Source: Tanytarsus gracilentus
Taxonomy: Eukaryota; Arthropoda; Insecta; Diptera; Chironomidae
NCBI GenBank assembly: GCA_038502055.1
Contig: JAXRKN010000045.1
Location: 2,130,501-2,194,500 of the forward strand
Direction: 5' to 3'
DNA length: 64,000 bases
Shown: in pieces, positions 35,417-50,343 of the stretch
Position numbering within the stretch: position 1 is the first letter of the stretch
Layout: every line of letters begins with the position of its first letter
Translations under genes and position numbers: made by a program
The notes under the pieces: model-generated
Database searches by the model: none
What the model was told of the DNA's origin: nothing
The model's input: the letters and a program-made list of their open reading frames with translations, nothing else

Positions 35417-38400
35417 TCACTGCTGATTGATTTCAGTCTCACTCATCTTATCGGGACTTATTCGATCGGCACGAATCATTTTGGATTTCAGGAGATTCAT
35501 ATCGGTGACATTGTCCATAAAGCTTTTTTGCACTGCCATCATTTTCACACTCTCAACGTCTTTTTTCAGTTCTTCCATGTCGCGCTTCATTTTTGCTCTA
35601 AGTGATGAAAAATTAATTAATTTTTTTCTGAGTTCATAAAAATTTTCAATTAAGTTTTTTACCTTCTATTTTGGAACCACGTAATGACCTGCGAGAAGTG
35701 AAAAGAAGAGAGGAAAAAAAATATTAAAATGATGATTAAATGGTTAACGTGCACAAGCACGACATGAACATCTGCAATTGAAAATACCGAGGGTTGATTT
35801 AAAAATACAAATAAAATAAATTTTTGTTGTTTATAACTTAAGGGTTCGACTCTTTAAACTTTAAAATTAAGACTTTTTCAAGAGGATCCGCAAAATTGTT
35901 TTTGAGTTCTTCTCTAATTAAATAAATAATCAATTGTTAATTATCAATTCAAATGCAAATTTGCAGTTTTCTTTCTTTTGGTGTCGAAATTTTCAAACAC
36001 TTCAAAAATTCCTTTTATGTTTTGCCGCTTAGGAACATTTTGGAAAAGAAGTAAGTTTGCATGTGTTGCGTTAAAAAATAAAAGAGTGGAAACAAGAAAA
36101 GACGGAAATTCGTCTTGTGCGATAAACTTGCAAGGGAGAAATTAAAAATTATTTTTTAAAATTGTAATAATAAAATTTAGCAAAATTAATAATTTATTTA
36201 AAAGCATTAAGTTAAAAAAATTTCCATCCGGATGCATCCCTTGGAATTCACATTTCAATTTACATCAACAGTACATTCAATAACTCATAATTTTTCGCTC
36301 AAAAAGTGAGATCTCAACCACCCAAAAAAATAATAATTTCTGCAGATATTCAAACACAATTTACTAATGGACTTTACCTGTGCATTTGAGAGTCCTAAGG
36401 CGGCAGCAATTTCATCGCGATCAGCAGGTGAGAGATATTTCTGATAAAGAAATCGCTTCTCGAGCTCAAAAATTTGATGATTTGTGAATGCTGTGCGCGA
36501 TTTTCGCTTCTTCTTTGGTGGCGGTTGTGTGGCAAATAAATTTACTCGTTCTGAAAAGAGCAGAAATATGGAAAAGAATTAAAATCCCTTCGAAATTTAT
36601 CATTATAGAGGTTGAAACATAAATTAGGTGAGTTTATGGGCTGACCGCACACATACAAACTCCATAATGATGCATTTGACATCATTTCCTGCCACGGCAC
36701 TTTTTTCATTTCCTCTTCACGATATTCTATTGATTGTTTGTGTAAATACACATCTTCAAAATGGTCTCTCGAGATTTCTTTCTCCAATGTTTGTTTTTTC
36801 AATCGCTTCTTCTTACTTTCGCTCGTCTTTAATCGACCAACCAATCGTGCGCAGTAAAACCTCAAAGAATATTTTCATTTCATAAAGAAAAAGTTTTATT
36901 TCACATCAACATTGTAGCAGATATTTATTGCGGCTTTACAGCTAAACTGTATCTAATTCGATTGGAGTGAAATGCCATCGTGAAACATGTTTTTCTACTT
37001 CTTATTTGCTTTCTTGAACGATTGCGGTTTGAAAAGAAATTTTATGACAAATTATCGTTTATTAAGTTAGCTTGAAAAGGGCCTGAAACCGCAGTCTTTA
37101 ACATCCTGGTGAATAAAGGACATGATGGCTGATGTTGAGTTTTAAGAAGTGTAAAATATAGTTTTTTAAAATGAGATTTGATTGTATAGGAAAAAATTAA
37201 ATAGTTTCATCAAAATAAATATTCAAATTGTTTTTGATGGTGATTTTAGTTTTTACCATTAATTAGTGCTTAAATAATTTACTTTTTAAGTTAATGCATT
37301 TCATTTTTCACTCCGTTTCACTATTTAAAAGTACACATCCTGTTACATCCCTGCCTCAATTAACCTTCAAATATTATTTTTCTCGCCACTTAATACACCA
37401 TCAAAAAATTTAATTAGTAAATATATTTACATCATGATGCTTGATTAATGACTAATTGATAATGTCCAATTATTAATATCTCAGACCATGGTTGTAACGG
37501 AAAATTATCATAATTCATAGCCGTCCAATTTGTCAAAGTGCTCGATCGATAATTTATTGCCAGAGCACTTGAATTAATATTTTTTTTGCGCGCAACAATA
37601 ACTCATTTGCCGCTTGAGTCGATTTTCATGTCGGGAGCGAAATAAAACTTAAGGAGGTACGAAATTTTTAAATAATTCCTCTCGTCAATTATCATTTTTT
37701 ATGGAGCGACATTGAAACTTCCATTGTTTGCTCATTAAAATCTCACTCGCCGTCATGCCCATCAATCACAAAGTTTAAAATTTATTTGCATGTCACTAAA
37801 TTCACACAGCTTAGCATTTTAACACAACTGCCTCTTCTCGCAAAATTGATTAATAAATTATGGCAATAAAAAGTCATGCGAAAATGTTGAATGAAAATCA
37901 TTAGCAATTTACTAATCACTTACAGTTCAGCAGTTTCTAATAATGTGCAGTGCCTTAAGTGGCGTCGCGTCATTAATTGACATTTAATGGATATTCGAGA
38001 TATTTTCAGGAGGATGACGTTGCCTTGGATCTCAAGTGTCATTCGAAGATGCAGTTAATAAGTATTTAAATTTAATCGTTTGTGGATGTTAAAATGAATG
38101 ATAATTTTTTGTTAAGTAAAAAGAAGGAATAGAAGCTTAAAATTTATTTGATGAAAATTTATTTGACCAAAAACCCCTAAAAATGTTCAAAATTTACTTT
38201 TCACATCATCATTAATTTTTCTTTATTTGATCATTTGAACCTGCTGTGCTGCTAATTTCCAAAACTGCCCCTTTTTCATACTCTCTTACAAACACCGACT
38301 AATAAAAATCAGGATATATTTTTCCCAAGAAATAGCTAGTTGTAAAACAATTAAGGGATGCTTGTTTATTTAGGAGCATTTGGCTATTGATTTCACATTT

Positions 38401-41400
38401 TATGCATTGAGGGAGGGATTGAAAGAAGAGAAGAACAAGAAGAAGTCCTTTTCACACATAATACACATGAAAGACCCCACGCAGCATGAACATATTCGCA
38501 CATTAATTATCGTTTTGGAATGAGAGAAAAGAGAAATATTTCAATCGTCAATGAGGCAAAATTTGTTAGTCATTAAGTGAGAGATAAAGAAAAATCTGGT
38601 AATAATTATGCAACAGACTGAAACTTCCACATGTTTTGACATCCCTTTGGTTCACATACAAAATATTTACGGTCTTATCTTTATTGTGTCCTCTCTCTTG
38701 TTTCGGTGACGACGACGATCATGTGCGCGCTCTTGAGAATCCTCTCGAAGAGAAAATTAAGGATAAGAACTTAGAAGAATATCAAACGAGAGCCGAAAAA
38801 GCAATTATGCTCAATTAGTGGCAATATGTTTTAAGGCCTTCATGATATCTTAATTATGCTTAATTGTGCCTTGAGCCAATTGTAGATGCATTTTGTTGAA
38901 TTCAATTTTCTGAAGTGTGTTTGGGTTAACGTAAAAATTAATAAAGATCGTAATAGGTTGAGTGGAAATTGAGATTAGAAAAATTAAAGATTGGAAATAA
39001 TTAGAATATTGAGCAAAAAGAGAGCAGAGAGTATAAAATGTCAATTTTTTAAAATTTAAGAATCAAATTATTATAATTTCAAATATTTCTTAAAAATTTT
39101 CAATTCATTTATATGAGTTCAAAAATATTTTAAAACTTTCTCATAAAATCTCCATCGTTGTGCTTACGGTAAATGATCCACTTATGCTTCTTTACTCTCG
39201 TATAATGGCAGTTGTTAAATAATCCCATTTCAATGAATTTATTTTCGATTCATTTAAATGCTTCCACAAACTTATTAATTGAAATAAATGGAAATGAAAA
39301 TTAATTTCGTGATGAGATAAAATGAAAAAATTCATTTTGTATTTTTTTGAGAGTGGAATGAACGGCAATTGGTGTGGTGAAGTTTTATTAATTGATTAAC
39401 AGTATTTAATGATTTCGATGAATTTTTATGTGGTTGTCGAAATGTTTTTAGACGCTTAAAAAATAAATTTTATGAATGGCACAATTTCAAATATTTAAAG
39501 ATTTTTTCCAAGAAATTCTATCATCTCAACTTTCAGTGCGGAAACGAGAAAGAAAAATAATTTGTCGAAAGTCTCATCAAGTCGTGATGTGTGAAGGAGA
39601 ATTTATTTAATCAACACTCATTTTACGAGCGAAAGAACATTTCATTTGAGGTCTGTTTGTGTATGTTAAAGATGATTATGATGAGGCTATAGAAAGATGC
39701 TCTGGTAATGTTTTCTCTCAAGAGATTTAATGTCTTATTTTTTTCTCGCTTTCTTCTAATACCAACAGTCAAGATTGAGTATGTGAATATGGTTATTCAA
39801 AATATAATGCTGTAATTGACGACTGCATTGGGAATTTATAGGTTCTGAGAAATTGTTTCATTTTCCTTTTTATTTCATATATTTAAAATTTAAGTCACCA
39901 TCCCTTGATATTTTAATTTCATATTTTTAGAATTTCTCTGAATTTCATCGCGCAATTTAAACCAAATTGCTTATCAAATCGTTTCATTTTCTCATGCTGT
40001 CTAAAACTAGAAGAAAATACAAAAACTCATTTTTATTTCTTGCAACAAACTTTGTCATCCTCATGTTATTGTACATTTATTTCTCGTATGAGTGTTTGTC
40101 GCACAATTAACTTTCATTCAATAGTGACTTTATATTTTTTTACTTCTTTAAAAGTCAACAGTCTAATGAGTGCAGGTGAAGAGCGCAATCCACCGCGACT
40201 CTCTCAAATGTTAATGAAACGTGTTATTTAAAATTGCCGGGAGGAAATTAACTCGAGCTTGAAAATGAGATGAGAAGCATAAGAGAGAGACCGCAAAAAT
40301 ATGTTCGAGGGATGGAAAGTTAAAATTTAAAATTTATTTTTTTCTTTTATAAATTTAAAAAATAATTCATTTCATCTTGTTGACCTCTTGAACAGTTCAT
40401 CTGCTTTAAAATTAACTCACTCAGAGGAGTTTATTAAATATCATCCGTAGATAATTTTCACCCTCTCGATTTTATATAAAAAATCACTTTTAAATTTCGA
40501 GACAACAAAATTGCATCATAACCAGCAAATTGAACATGTACAAGTGTCCGCATCGAATGGATTTTAATTAATTTTCCAATTCAACATTTTTTGGGTTTGT
40601 TTAGTGCGAGAAGTCAAAAATTTGGTGTTTGCATTACATTCAATATCCGCCCCGATGAAAATTTGTAATATTAATGGATATTTTTCCATTTCAATAACCT
40701 CAAATGAAAAAGCTATAAGGGAGCGAGTAATAGATAATACTTCGAGGGGTTATTTATGGCGTGAACATGCACAAACGATAGAAAGTAGATTTTTAGTGTT
40801 TTCATAAGAAAATTAAACTACTTTGTGCGACTAATTGATGTCACCTTGAAGGAATTAAAGCAAATTGTTGTCTTTAAGCTGTTTGTTGGAGAAGGAGAGA
40901 GAGAGACGAATAGTGTTAGGTGGCTTGTCGTGACATTAAAATTATTGCAATTACTCGCCAACTTATTTTCACACTGAAATCGCTCGAATGATTTCTCAAT
41001 TAGTCCGAGAGTGAATATTGGCACTCGAAGGCAAGGCACGGACATTTGATTGAAATGTTGACTTTGGATTAACGACTTGCGATTGAGTTGTATCAAAGAT
41101 TTTACTGTAAAATAATCAATGTGAATGCGAACAAAAAAGCTATACTTAAAATCAAAATTCTCTATAATTTTAAGGTATATATTATTAATTAAATTTTTAA
41201 ATTAAAATAGCTCAAATATATTTTATTAATTATATTCGAAAGAAAGTTTTACAATTAACAAATTGGTAATTGATTAAGTTCAAGGACGATCACCTTTTAA
41301 ATACGTAACAGCTTAAAATTTCAATTGCTTCGTATTGTTTTTGAAATAATTAACAATTGGATCAAAAAGTTCTTTCTTTAAAATAAAATTGTAGTTTTTC

Positions 41401-44400
41401 TCACGCCAGTAGCAGTTAATATCAAGTAAGAATTAATTTGAGGCGCAAAGAGTTAACAAAAGAGATTTTCGTACAATTGAAAATCGAGACGTTCAATGAA
41501 TGAAGGCAGTGTGTGGTGTGCGTATTGATATTGCATGATCAATTTATCGGTATGAGGTTCTTTAGCACCCCGGTCGAAAATAATAATCATAATAGAATCG
41601 AGGAGAAAATGATTTTGATCTTTTCACAACTTTGAGAGAAAGACGTCTTTTGTGTGTGATGTGAGGCTTTTAATTGCCTCCACAATGCCGACCTTTGAAA
41701 TTGTTAATCGGGCCTCCCATAAAGAAAAAAAAACGCACACGGTATGAAGTTAGACAGCAGCAGCACAGGTAACAACACAATTGATCATGATTCTCTTTAT
41801 TCTTATACCGAAAAAAACCCCAAAGAGAAATGATAGAGTTATTACAAGTAACACATCCGACTGACTCAAGAGCGAGAGAGAAAATTGGTATGTTTCGGCT
41901 TGTGTTTTGCTTCCTCTCACACCACTTGCTGCCATGCCGTATTTACGTGCGTTGAAAATTTAAGAAACATTTTTTCGGTGCTCATCTGATGGAGAAGTGT
42001 AATGTTATTTCGCATTCGTTTCGGACTTACTTTTATATGAACAATTTTATGAGCGCAATTTTCTACTAATCATTTTAAATTTTAAAAAACCGTTAAATTT
42101 TTTCTACCGAACTAAAGTTATCATCCTGAGTAATATTTTTTTAAAATTAATTTTGCGAAAATCCCGCTCAAAAACAGAAGTTCTTCTTCTTCCCTTAAGA
42201 AGTTACAGCTCCACAGATAAATACATTCACTCCTAATTTCTCATATGGAGTCGGCATCGTTTGAAATTCAATCCAATTAGCCTGATATACCGACACCTTA
42301 AAGGTATATAAGAATTGCGATCGTTTTCCTTTATCTCTCTTCTTTCTCTCGTTCACTTGTCTATTTCCTATAAACATTTCGCACGCATATGATAGTGATT
42401 TCTAAATAGCTTTTGGGTGATATGAGAGCACACAATATTTTCCTCACGACATTATGGCTCATTAACAATTTTTCAGCAAAAAATGAATAATAAATTACAG
42501 TGGAGCAGACATCAAACAAGAAAAAAAAGATCGGAGGGAATTAACATATTAATCCGATTGTGATTGGAGTCATGAGTAATTAAATGAGAGTCCAAAATGC
42601 TTTAAAACTTTAATTTTGTGTTAATACGCTTGTTTTACAAGTTATTAGTTGATTGAGACTTGTGGTAATTTTATTGAGGTCTATAAACTGTTTTAATTTT
42701 ACAACTTTTCAAAATTGAAACGTTTTGGAAAATGAATTTTTAAATTTTTGAAAAATACCCACAATTTTTCCAACTGGGTGGCATATCGAAATTGTAACGA
42801 CAACTTTGTCAAGAATTAGCGGAAAGAGTGAGAGAGAAAATCGCACACATATCGAATGCGATTTCATCTTGCCAACAAAATGCGGCAAATCATGAATGAG
42901 GTAAGGCAATAAATGCAAGGGACGCGCGGAGAGCTTAGTCGACTAAATGAGATGCATTTAATAATTTCTATAAAGAGGCTTAAGCGAGTTGAAATAATTT
43001 TTGTTGTGTGTTAACATCGAATTGATGTCGGCGGTGGAGAAGAAAGACGACGACACGACAGCAGAGGAGGTGCACAAGAAAAGAAGAAAAACCGGCTTGT
43101 TTTCATTATGGACAAATTATTTACATTTAACAGCTCGTCATAATCATCAAGTCCGCGTGTTAAAGACGGAAGAAATATTGGCGGCAACACAAAACCTATT
43201 GATCAATTTCATTGTGAACAATCATCGTCTCATAGGCTTTTTATTTCTCACTGAGAGCAATTCGATTCACTCGATGTGATGTGTAAAGGAGGAATTGATG
43301 GAAATAGTTTTAGTTAAAGGCATTATAAGTTACTGTTACTAATATGTGTGTGTGCTCTTTAAAGTTATTTACACGAAGGAGACAAAATTAGTGTCAATTT
43401 TTTTAAACAGTTTGTGAAGTATAAAAATTCTTGATCAGTTTTTTACTCAATTATTTAAACAAAATGAAAAATTAAAAATTTTACAACAAAATATAGATCT
43501 CTCTTATGTTTAGTCAAGTATATAAATTTCTCTCAGTGTACCTCACTAAATACTTTTATGATAGATGAAGGTGAGGACATGAAAGCGAAACCAAAAAGAT
43601 TTTTTTGAAGGAATCTGTGAACGGATTTCTTTTTGTGAGCGTAAATAATGTAACTATTGTAAGTGTTCAATTGTGTGTCTGGCAACATCTAGTTAGGTCC
43701 ACATTCTTCTCATTATTCCCTTTGCCACCTCCTCATCCTGTTTCCATTCTTCTTCTTGTTAGTTAAGTACAAAAGGGAAACTTGTTATGATCTCACACAC
43801 GCACAATAAGGAAAAGGCGTTGAATGTCCATTTCAAAATTAGTAATTATTGCCGGCATACACACGGTTAAAAAAAGAGAAAATATCTTCGACTCAATCAT
43901 GCGTTACAAATCAAAATAACAATCTTATTACGTCAGTGTCGGTCGCTCTTCCTGTGTGTATCAATCGCGCTTTCGATACGCTCCTTTTACAAAATCGACA
44001 TTGCCGGCGCGCGAGATGATGATTGTTAATAATATTATTGAAGAGGTACCAGAGAGCAGACGATTAAAAAAATCAAAAAGAGAATCTCGTTATTTATTCA
44101 TCAATTGATTGTCTGCTGCTGTTGCCTTTGATATTCATCCGAAAATTCTCTCGATTATATTTTATTGTATATTAAAGGAAGAAAGACAGAGGCGAGTTGA
44201 GTAAGGTAATTTGGAGGTAATAAAATAAATATGAATATCATTCGGCATGCAGATTGTTCTTAGCTTCAGACGTTCTGCGAAATTTGCAAAAAATAATTAA
44301 TCTCAACAGAGAAAAAAAAAATTACAATCGTTTTTAATTTGCTTTTGAACTTTAAGACTCGAACCTAATAATCTAATTTTGAAAATCTTAAATATATTTT

Positions 44401-47147
44401 TTCCAAAATTCTCCACCTCTTGACCTCATTTGCATCTCCTTTCCGACGATCACTGCCCCTTAACTCAATCTTAATTTTAATGAGCAAAAATCAATCATAA
44501 AAACCTTCGTAAAAAGAAATATGATTTATGAATAAATTATGATAATCACATGTTCATACATTACTTTTGATGAGATCGAAGCTTCTGTGTGTGTTGAAGA
44601 TATTCAGAAGCAAACATTAAAAATAAATTATATCGATGCTCGTATGTGAGCGAAAAACGGACGTGCGGAAGGTTCATAAATAAGAGGAGAAAAAAGACCG
44701 ACTTTGAGTTCAACTACGTGTGGATATTTTGCTGGCCTGAGAGATGGTAAACTTGAGAATAATAAAAAATAATTTTCAAAAAACGAGAACAAACTGGAAA
44801 ATGAAACATAAAATTAAAGTAAATTTCTTAATTAATTCGAGATTCTACAGTCGATAACTTTTAGGGTGTATGAAAGTACATTTTTATGCAATTATTTTAA
44901 CACCAAATTCATGTAAGTCATTAACCCGCCGAAGGCATTTCCGAAACAGCAAGAGCTCTTCTTCTTGCTCATAACACGACAGCTTGTCGCAAAGTAATAT
45001 TCACTTTTCATATTTTTTCCTCCATAATGAATCGTAAGTGTCACTCACTCATTTATAACTCATTTGCCTCTTTCATTTAATACCGTTGAGGTCTTAACTT
45101 TAATTAGCACCTGTTTTACTTCAGTCTTTGCAAATATTCACGGCGCATTTAAATCAATAGAGGAAACTTCCTATCGATTTTCATCCTTTTAAATTTTAAT
45201 GATGTTCTTATGGAAATTTTGTGTAAAATCAAAAAAATATTTCCAAATGTTTTTTTTAAAAACGAAATTATTGGAAAAATAATATTTTAAAAAGTCTCCA
45301 CAAGGGTCGAATAAAATTTTCTTTCAACTTCACATCGACACTGCCAATTACCTATCATCGCGACATTAGCTATTTGCATGTTTTCCGACAATTGCTTTAA
45401 ATCACTGCTAGTTTATGACGCGGTGCAACGAAAGAGAGAGAAAGAGAAAAATCCTACAATGTATTTGTGTGTGCAAAGCTATGCACTATCGTAGGCCTCT
45501 TTAAAATTGCAACACGAATGCACACAAATTGCATATATTGAATGCAGTGTCGAACTGAGGTTGGTTGTGGCATGAAATGCAATTTCCTAAATGCATTCCC
45601 GCTTTTTGAGTCATTTTCATGTTATGCCGCAGCTATTTAAGCTTTCGAGCATTGATTGTTTTTTATGAAAATATAGCTGTTGCCAGCCAACGAACATGCA
45701 TACGCCTAGACGTACTTAATACTTAATAGAACGCGAGCAATACATCAATCATATTGCAAATTTGCCTGCTCATTCAACATTTTTGCATTATATATAAAAA
45801 ACAGGAGAGAGAGAAGAAAAGTTTTCAATTAATTGTTGAAGTTTGTGTGGAGTGAAAAAGAAGATGAGAAAGATTGCTTGAAATGATTGAGGAGTCAGAA
45901 AGTGAGTTCAGTTAAAGTTTGATTTAATTTTTTACACTTCACAAAATGTTTAAGAATTCAATAAAATTAAAAATTATAAAAAAAAGAAAAAACCTAAAAT
46001 TAAATATTTTAATTGCTCAACCCTTGTGCACTTTTCACTGAACTTCAATTTCTATCCACCTTTAGAAACTTCTTGAAAGCCAACACCGCAAGTACATTTT
46101 TAATTACTCTCTTTTCTAACATGCCGCTCCATAATTACTACAAATTAGTCTACTTAACTGATAGTCAGCGCTCTCGAGAGAATTTGAGTAATGATGAGGA
46201 AAATGAAATAATTGCACAGTCACTAACGGCTCAGACAATGCAATTCGATTAATTTAATTTTTTTTTCACCCAAAAACACACTTTGATGTGATTAACAGCG
46301 CGCTTCACTAATTGATATTTTTTGCAAAGCGGAACTTTAATTGGATTTTAAACGCTAACTCACCTTCTTCATCCGCCTCATCAAAGTTTTTATTTGAAAG
46401 CTGTAAGAGGGCATCGAGTGGAGTTCCATTTGGTGATTTATTGTTGTTGTTGTTGTTTGATTTCTGTTGATTTTGCTGACGTGAAACGGTAGAATTTTCG
46501 GATGATCGTCCATTGATGTCGGGTGAACAGCAATCACTGGCAACAGAACTCGATCGATCACTGCCACTTTCAGATGGAATGATATCAGGATGCTGTGATG
46601 CAAGATTCATGTGACGTAGGAGTTGAGCTTGAGCATGGAAATGTTCTTGAAGTTGCTGATGATATTCGAGTGCAAGTCGTTGCTCATAGTGAAGTAAGGC
46701 GGGTGGCAGGAGAGTTGGTCTTATACTGATGGCTGGATACTGCTGCAGATGATCCCATGGTCGAACGATTTTTGCAACTTGATTGAATTGCTGCTGCTGC
46801 TGTTGCAACTGACTCAGACCATTCACAATCGTATCACGAACAATATTTTTGCTACTTTTATTGCTATCACTTCGACCCAAAATGTCGGCTATACTAAAAC
46901 TACTCTTTCCACTTCCACTCTCTGTCGTTTTCATTGTTGAGGTTGTTGTACGTTGACTAGTCTCATGATCATCACCACTATTGTGATTATTGTTATCCTC
47001 ATCACCACTCGCACTCATTCTCAGTCGCTTCAAGGGTTGAAAATGTTTTCGTGGTGATGGCGGTGGCGATGGAGATCCAACTGAAATCTCCGAAGGAGCT
47101 GGACTTGCGTCTCTACTTCTACACATCATGGCTAACATTTCTTTCAT
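35417..47147 (-). CDS. lb: ladybird/Lbx homeobox protein, copy B
   Basis: Four minus-strand exons, 47147-46364, 36550-36378, 35688-35663 and 35597-35417, sum to 388 codons (387 residues). The first intron is 9.8 kb. The N-terminus is its own (MKEMLAMMCRSRDASPAP), after which exon 1 is almost identical to A and C. FSIADIL lies at 84-90. The homeodomain is at 276-335 with all key residues, ending VITWFQNRRAKMKR. The C-terminal tail has diverged most from A and C (KMMAVQKSFMDNVTDMNLL, then SETEINQQ). Exon 1 could in principle also splice to the lb-A exon 2, because phases match (phase 1 in all three genes). It is head to head with lb-C, 3.56 kb apart, and its long first intron holds two non-coding elements shared with the lb-C intron. 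Role: homeodomain transcription factor, as for copy A. Confidence 0.93.
40541..40577 (+). promoter_or_regulatory. paralogous non-coding element 2, copy in lb-B intron
   Basis: CAAGTGTCCGCATCGAAT, then TTTAATTAATTT, is matched at 57633-57668 in the lb-C intron with about two or three differences over 35 nt, on the same strand. It includes a TTAATTAA homeodomain-type core. Confidence 0.55.
42171..42304 (+). promoter_or_regulatory. paralogous non-coding element 1, copy in lb-B intron
   Basis: About 130 nt align with 52720-52862. Shared blocks are ACAGAAGTT, GTTACA, ATAAATACA(T/C)TC, TAATTTCT, GAGTCGG, CCAATTAGC(C/T)TGATA and ACCGACACCTTAA. The identity looks like about 70-75 percent by eye. No reading frame; the CAATTAG core is homeodomain-like. 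Confidence 0.65.
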
Positions 47148-48416
47148 CTAACTTTTCGCTTGTACTTTCCTCAGGACAATTTGTGAATTTTTACAGAAAT
47201 TTTTTCATATTTTTTTATATTTTTATGCACATTTAAATTTTGCCGTCGCTACTTTTTGTGTTCAGGATATTTTATGTTTTTTTAAAAAAGTTTGAATTAA
47301 TTTTGTTTAAATTTTTTAAATAATATTTTTGGATGCTGTGGATGATTCTGTTCCAAATTAAAGGCGGAGTTTAATTTTTAAGTCGATAATTTTGGTTTTC
47401 AAATACTGATAAATTAATTAATTTATTTTTAGTCTCAATAATTTTATATTAATTTATTTTCTCTTTAGTTGCGATTTTTTAACAAAAAAATTTCTCTCCA
47501 ACAACAAAACTCATTGAATATCACTCAAATGACACTTTAATAAATTTCCGAGTTGTGTTTAATAAACAAATTTGTTGACAGTTTGATTGCCGTTAATTGG
47601 AATTCAAAAAATATATTTTATTTTTTTCTACGCTCCAAACGGAGTGAGATTCATTCGAACCGCACGATAAAACACAAACGTGAAGACTGAAACAACTGAA
47701 TGGGTAGCGAAGAGAAAATTTACACTAATGATCGTGTGAGTTTGTACATACAGCGAAAAAAATATAAAGGGGTAACAAATACATGCACAGAAACGCCTTA
47801 GTTCGAGCATCCAACCAATGAGCGTGTGCGGCAAAAGCTCAAAGTCATTGCGAAGCTAGGCGAGAGCATAATGTCGGATATTTTATGATATCGCATTAAA
47901 TTTTTCCATCTATTCTGTATGTATGCGAGTCAGTTGTGCAGAATGATGGCTATGAATAATTTAAAGGCATTAACGTTGAAGCCGCGGCTGCTCTCTGAGT
48001 GTAATGTCGTTTCTCATTTCTCAAATTAATTAATTCCGCTTTTTATTCTCAATTTCTTTTCTCTCTTCGAGCAAAGTTGTGAATTACAAATTGATGGGCA
48101 TCTGGTTGTGTGCTTCTTTTGTGTATATTTTAACTCTCATGCCGCGGTTGAACATTCGTTAATTTCCACACTGGAATTGTATAAAGGCGATTTTATTATT
48201 TCTTTCACTCTTCTTGATGGCCATCAGCAATTGTGATTGTATGTGCGGATTTTCGAGGAATGAAAAAGAATTTAAGTTGCGGTAAAAATTTTAATTGATC
48301 TGAAGTTGCGAAATTGGTCGGAAATTGTTTGATTTTGTAACGGAATTTTAAATTTTAAATATTTAAAATGTTTTGTGAACATGGCAGAAAATGAAACGTT
48401 AATAATCGAGAGTAAT

Positions 48417-48464
48417 CTTGAAACGAAATGAAAAATGGAACTTGAAACGAAATGAAAAATGGAA
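48417..48464. repeat. 24-bp tandem duplication
   Basis: Two perfect adjacent copies of a 24-nt unit (CTTGAAACGAAATGAAAAAT then GGAA). Confidence 0.95.
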
Positions 48465-50322
48465 CTCATTTTCTAGAATTTAAAAATCAGACTCAAATTT
48501 TAATTTTCTCAAACATTCTTCACTTTGTTGTCATTTGAAAAATTTGCCATTTAATTTCTTTTCACACATTACTCATAATAAACACACAAAACATTTACTA
48601 AAAATAAAATTTTTCGTCATCAAGCGAAAGAAGAAAGAAACTTTACAGCCTCATAAACATTTCAACGACTCCGAAATAATATTTTAATGCTCTTTTTCTT
48701 CACTCCACACGACAATAAAAAATATTTTTAATTGAGACATTTTTTTGGTTATGGAGAGAGAGGAAAAATTCTCGAATATTATTAGTAGCAGCCGAAGCGT
48801 TAATAGCGAAGCAAAGTAAAAACATGGTTGTGAATTAATTTAATGCGATAACAACCGTCATTATTTTATGACTGAGTGAATACTTTCTAAATTTTCGAGT
48901 TAATTTGGTGACATGAAAAAAATATTGCTGAAGTGGGCAATTTAGGAGATGATGATCAGCTGATTGGATTGAATGATTATTGCAATGTCTTTTAGCGATC
49001 CCGTTTGGAGCTTATCAAAAATATCTTTTTATCATAAAGATATAAAAAAAATTTGTGCACTTGAGACTTCTGTAACTTTAATTTTGAAATATTTAGGATT
49101 CGAACCTTTTGCATTAAAATTTAAAATTTCTCACTTCTCAATAATTTTTTTACATTCTTCATCTTCTGCAAAATTCCATCTTAAATCGCAAAATTCTCAA
49201 AAATTCATACTAAATCCCAAAAGCATCCAATGATTGATCATTGAATGGCGATGTGATGATTTGGTGCGAGCCTTCAGACATGCTAATGATGGCAAAAAAA
49301 GAATGAGTAAGATAATGACAGAGTCATAGCGATACATGAAATTATGAAATTAGGTGTCGTTGTGGTCTTTGTCGGTGAGTCAAACAATGGATTGTTACTT
49401 GTAAGTCAGTCATATATAATTTTCTACATCGATTTGTGACAATGCGGCATTTTTGCAATAAAAGAAGGATTTTTAAAGGATCGCCAATGATTGAAGTCTG
49501 ATCACATTCGAGTGCAATTTGTTTCCTTTTTTAGACGCTCGCAACCATAATGAGAGACATAAAGTTGAAGAATTATGCTCGAAAACATCGAAATACGATC
49601 GAGTCAATTGTTGTGCGATGCAACAATGTGCAGCGACTCATTTTCAATTAATCATGGTTTTGTGGCATTTTTATGTGAACATTGTAAGTGTGTTTAACAA
49701 AGTGTGAAGACAGTTCACGAAAAACTTTTCCATGTTGAATTGTCAATAAATAATGTCACATGTGAATGCGGGCAACGCGATGAAATATAATTCATATTTA
49801 TTTGGAGAGAATTATAGAGATGGAAAGAGTTGAAGATGATGGTTGAAAATTATTAATTTACTGAATTTAACGCTAATCAAAATTATAAAAGTGTTCACAA
49901 AATTAAGTTTAGAATTATTAATTTTAATTTAAATTTGTTACTTTTAAACTCTTTTTTTTAAATATCAAGGGAAACCCTAAAATTTATTTTTAGGAAGAGT
50001 CAAATTAAAATAATTCAATCAAAGAAAGAAGACATTGAGTGGAAATAGAGTTCCCAAAAAAAAATGCTGAATTAAAAAAATCTATCAAAAAAATCACATT
50101 AGAAGAGGAGAAGATGAGAAATGGGAAATAATTATATTATTAAACAAACGAATATCATGGCAGGTAATTTGTAAAAGCAATAAAGTAAATGACGGAAAGG
50201 CGAATGTGAGTGAATGGGAGCGGGTGAGAGAGAAAAGAAAAATGAACGAAATTAATTAATTATAGAATGAAGAATAATGTTATAAAAAACCTTAAGTAGT
50301 TTCTGCTTACGTTCGTTTGGGC

Positions 50323-50343
50323 GAGAGAGAGAGAGAGCGAGAG
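50323..50343. promoter_or_regulatory. GAGA-type repeat near the lb-C promoter
   Basis: An uninterrupted GA run followed by GCGAGAG, about 370 nt before the lb-C ATG. In flies such sites bind GAGA factor at developmental promoters; here this is inference. Confidence 0.4.

Larger units (their letters stand above)
36551..46363. other. 9.8-kb first intron of lb-B
   Basis: No nested gene supported. It holds paralogous non-coding elements at 40.54 and 42.17-42.30 kb. A frame at 43025-43279 (ATG; KKDDDTTAEEVHKKRRK near its start) is the only ATG-initiated frame of note, and I regard it as chance. Confidence 0.45.

Noticed and set aside
38636..38818. 60-codon frame resembling a signal peptide followed by an acidic peptide, in the lb-B intron
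   Set aside because: It begins at TTG, with no in-frame ATG near the start, and no splice site context supports it.
43025..43279. 84-codon ATG frame with KKDDDTTAEEVHKKRRK, in the lb-B intron
   Set aside because: No family, no promoter or poly(A) pattern; a frame of this length is expected by chance in this amount of sequence.
46013..46252. 79-codon frame just downstream of lb-B exon 1
   Set aside because: Begins at TTG and lies in the lb-B first intron on the other strand; no supporting signals.
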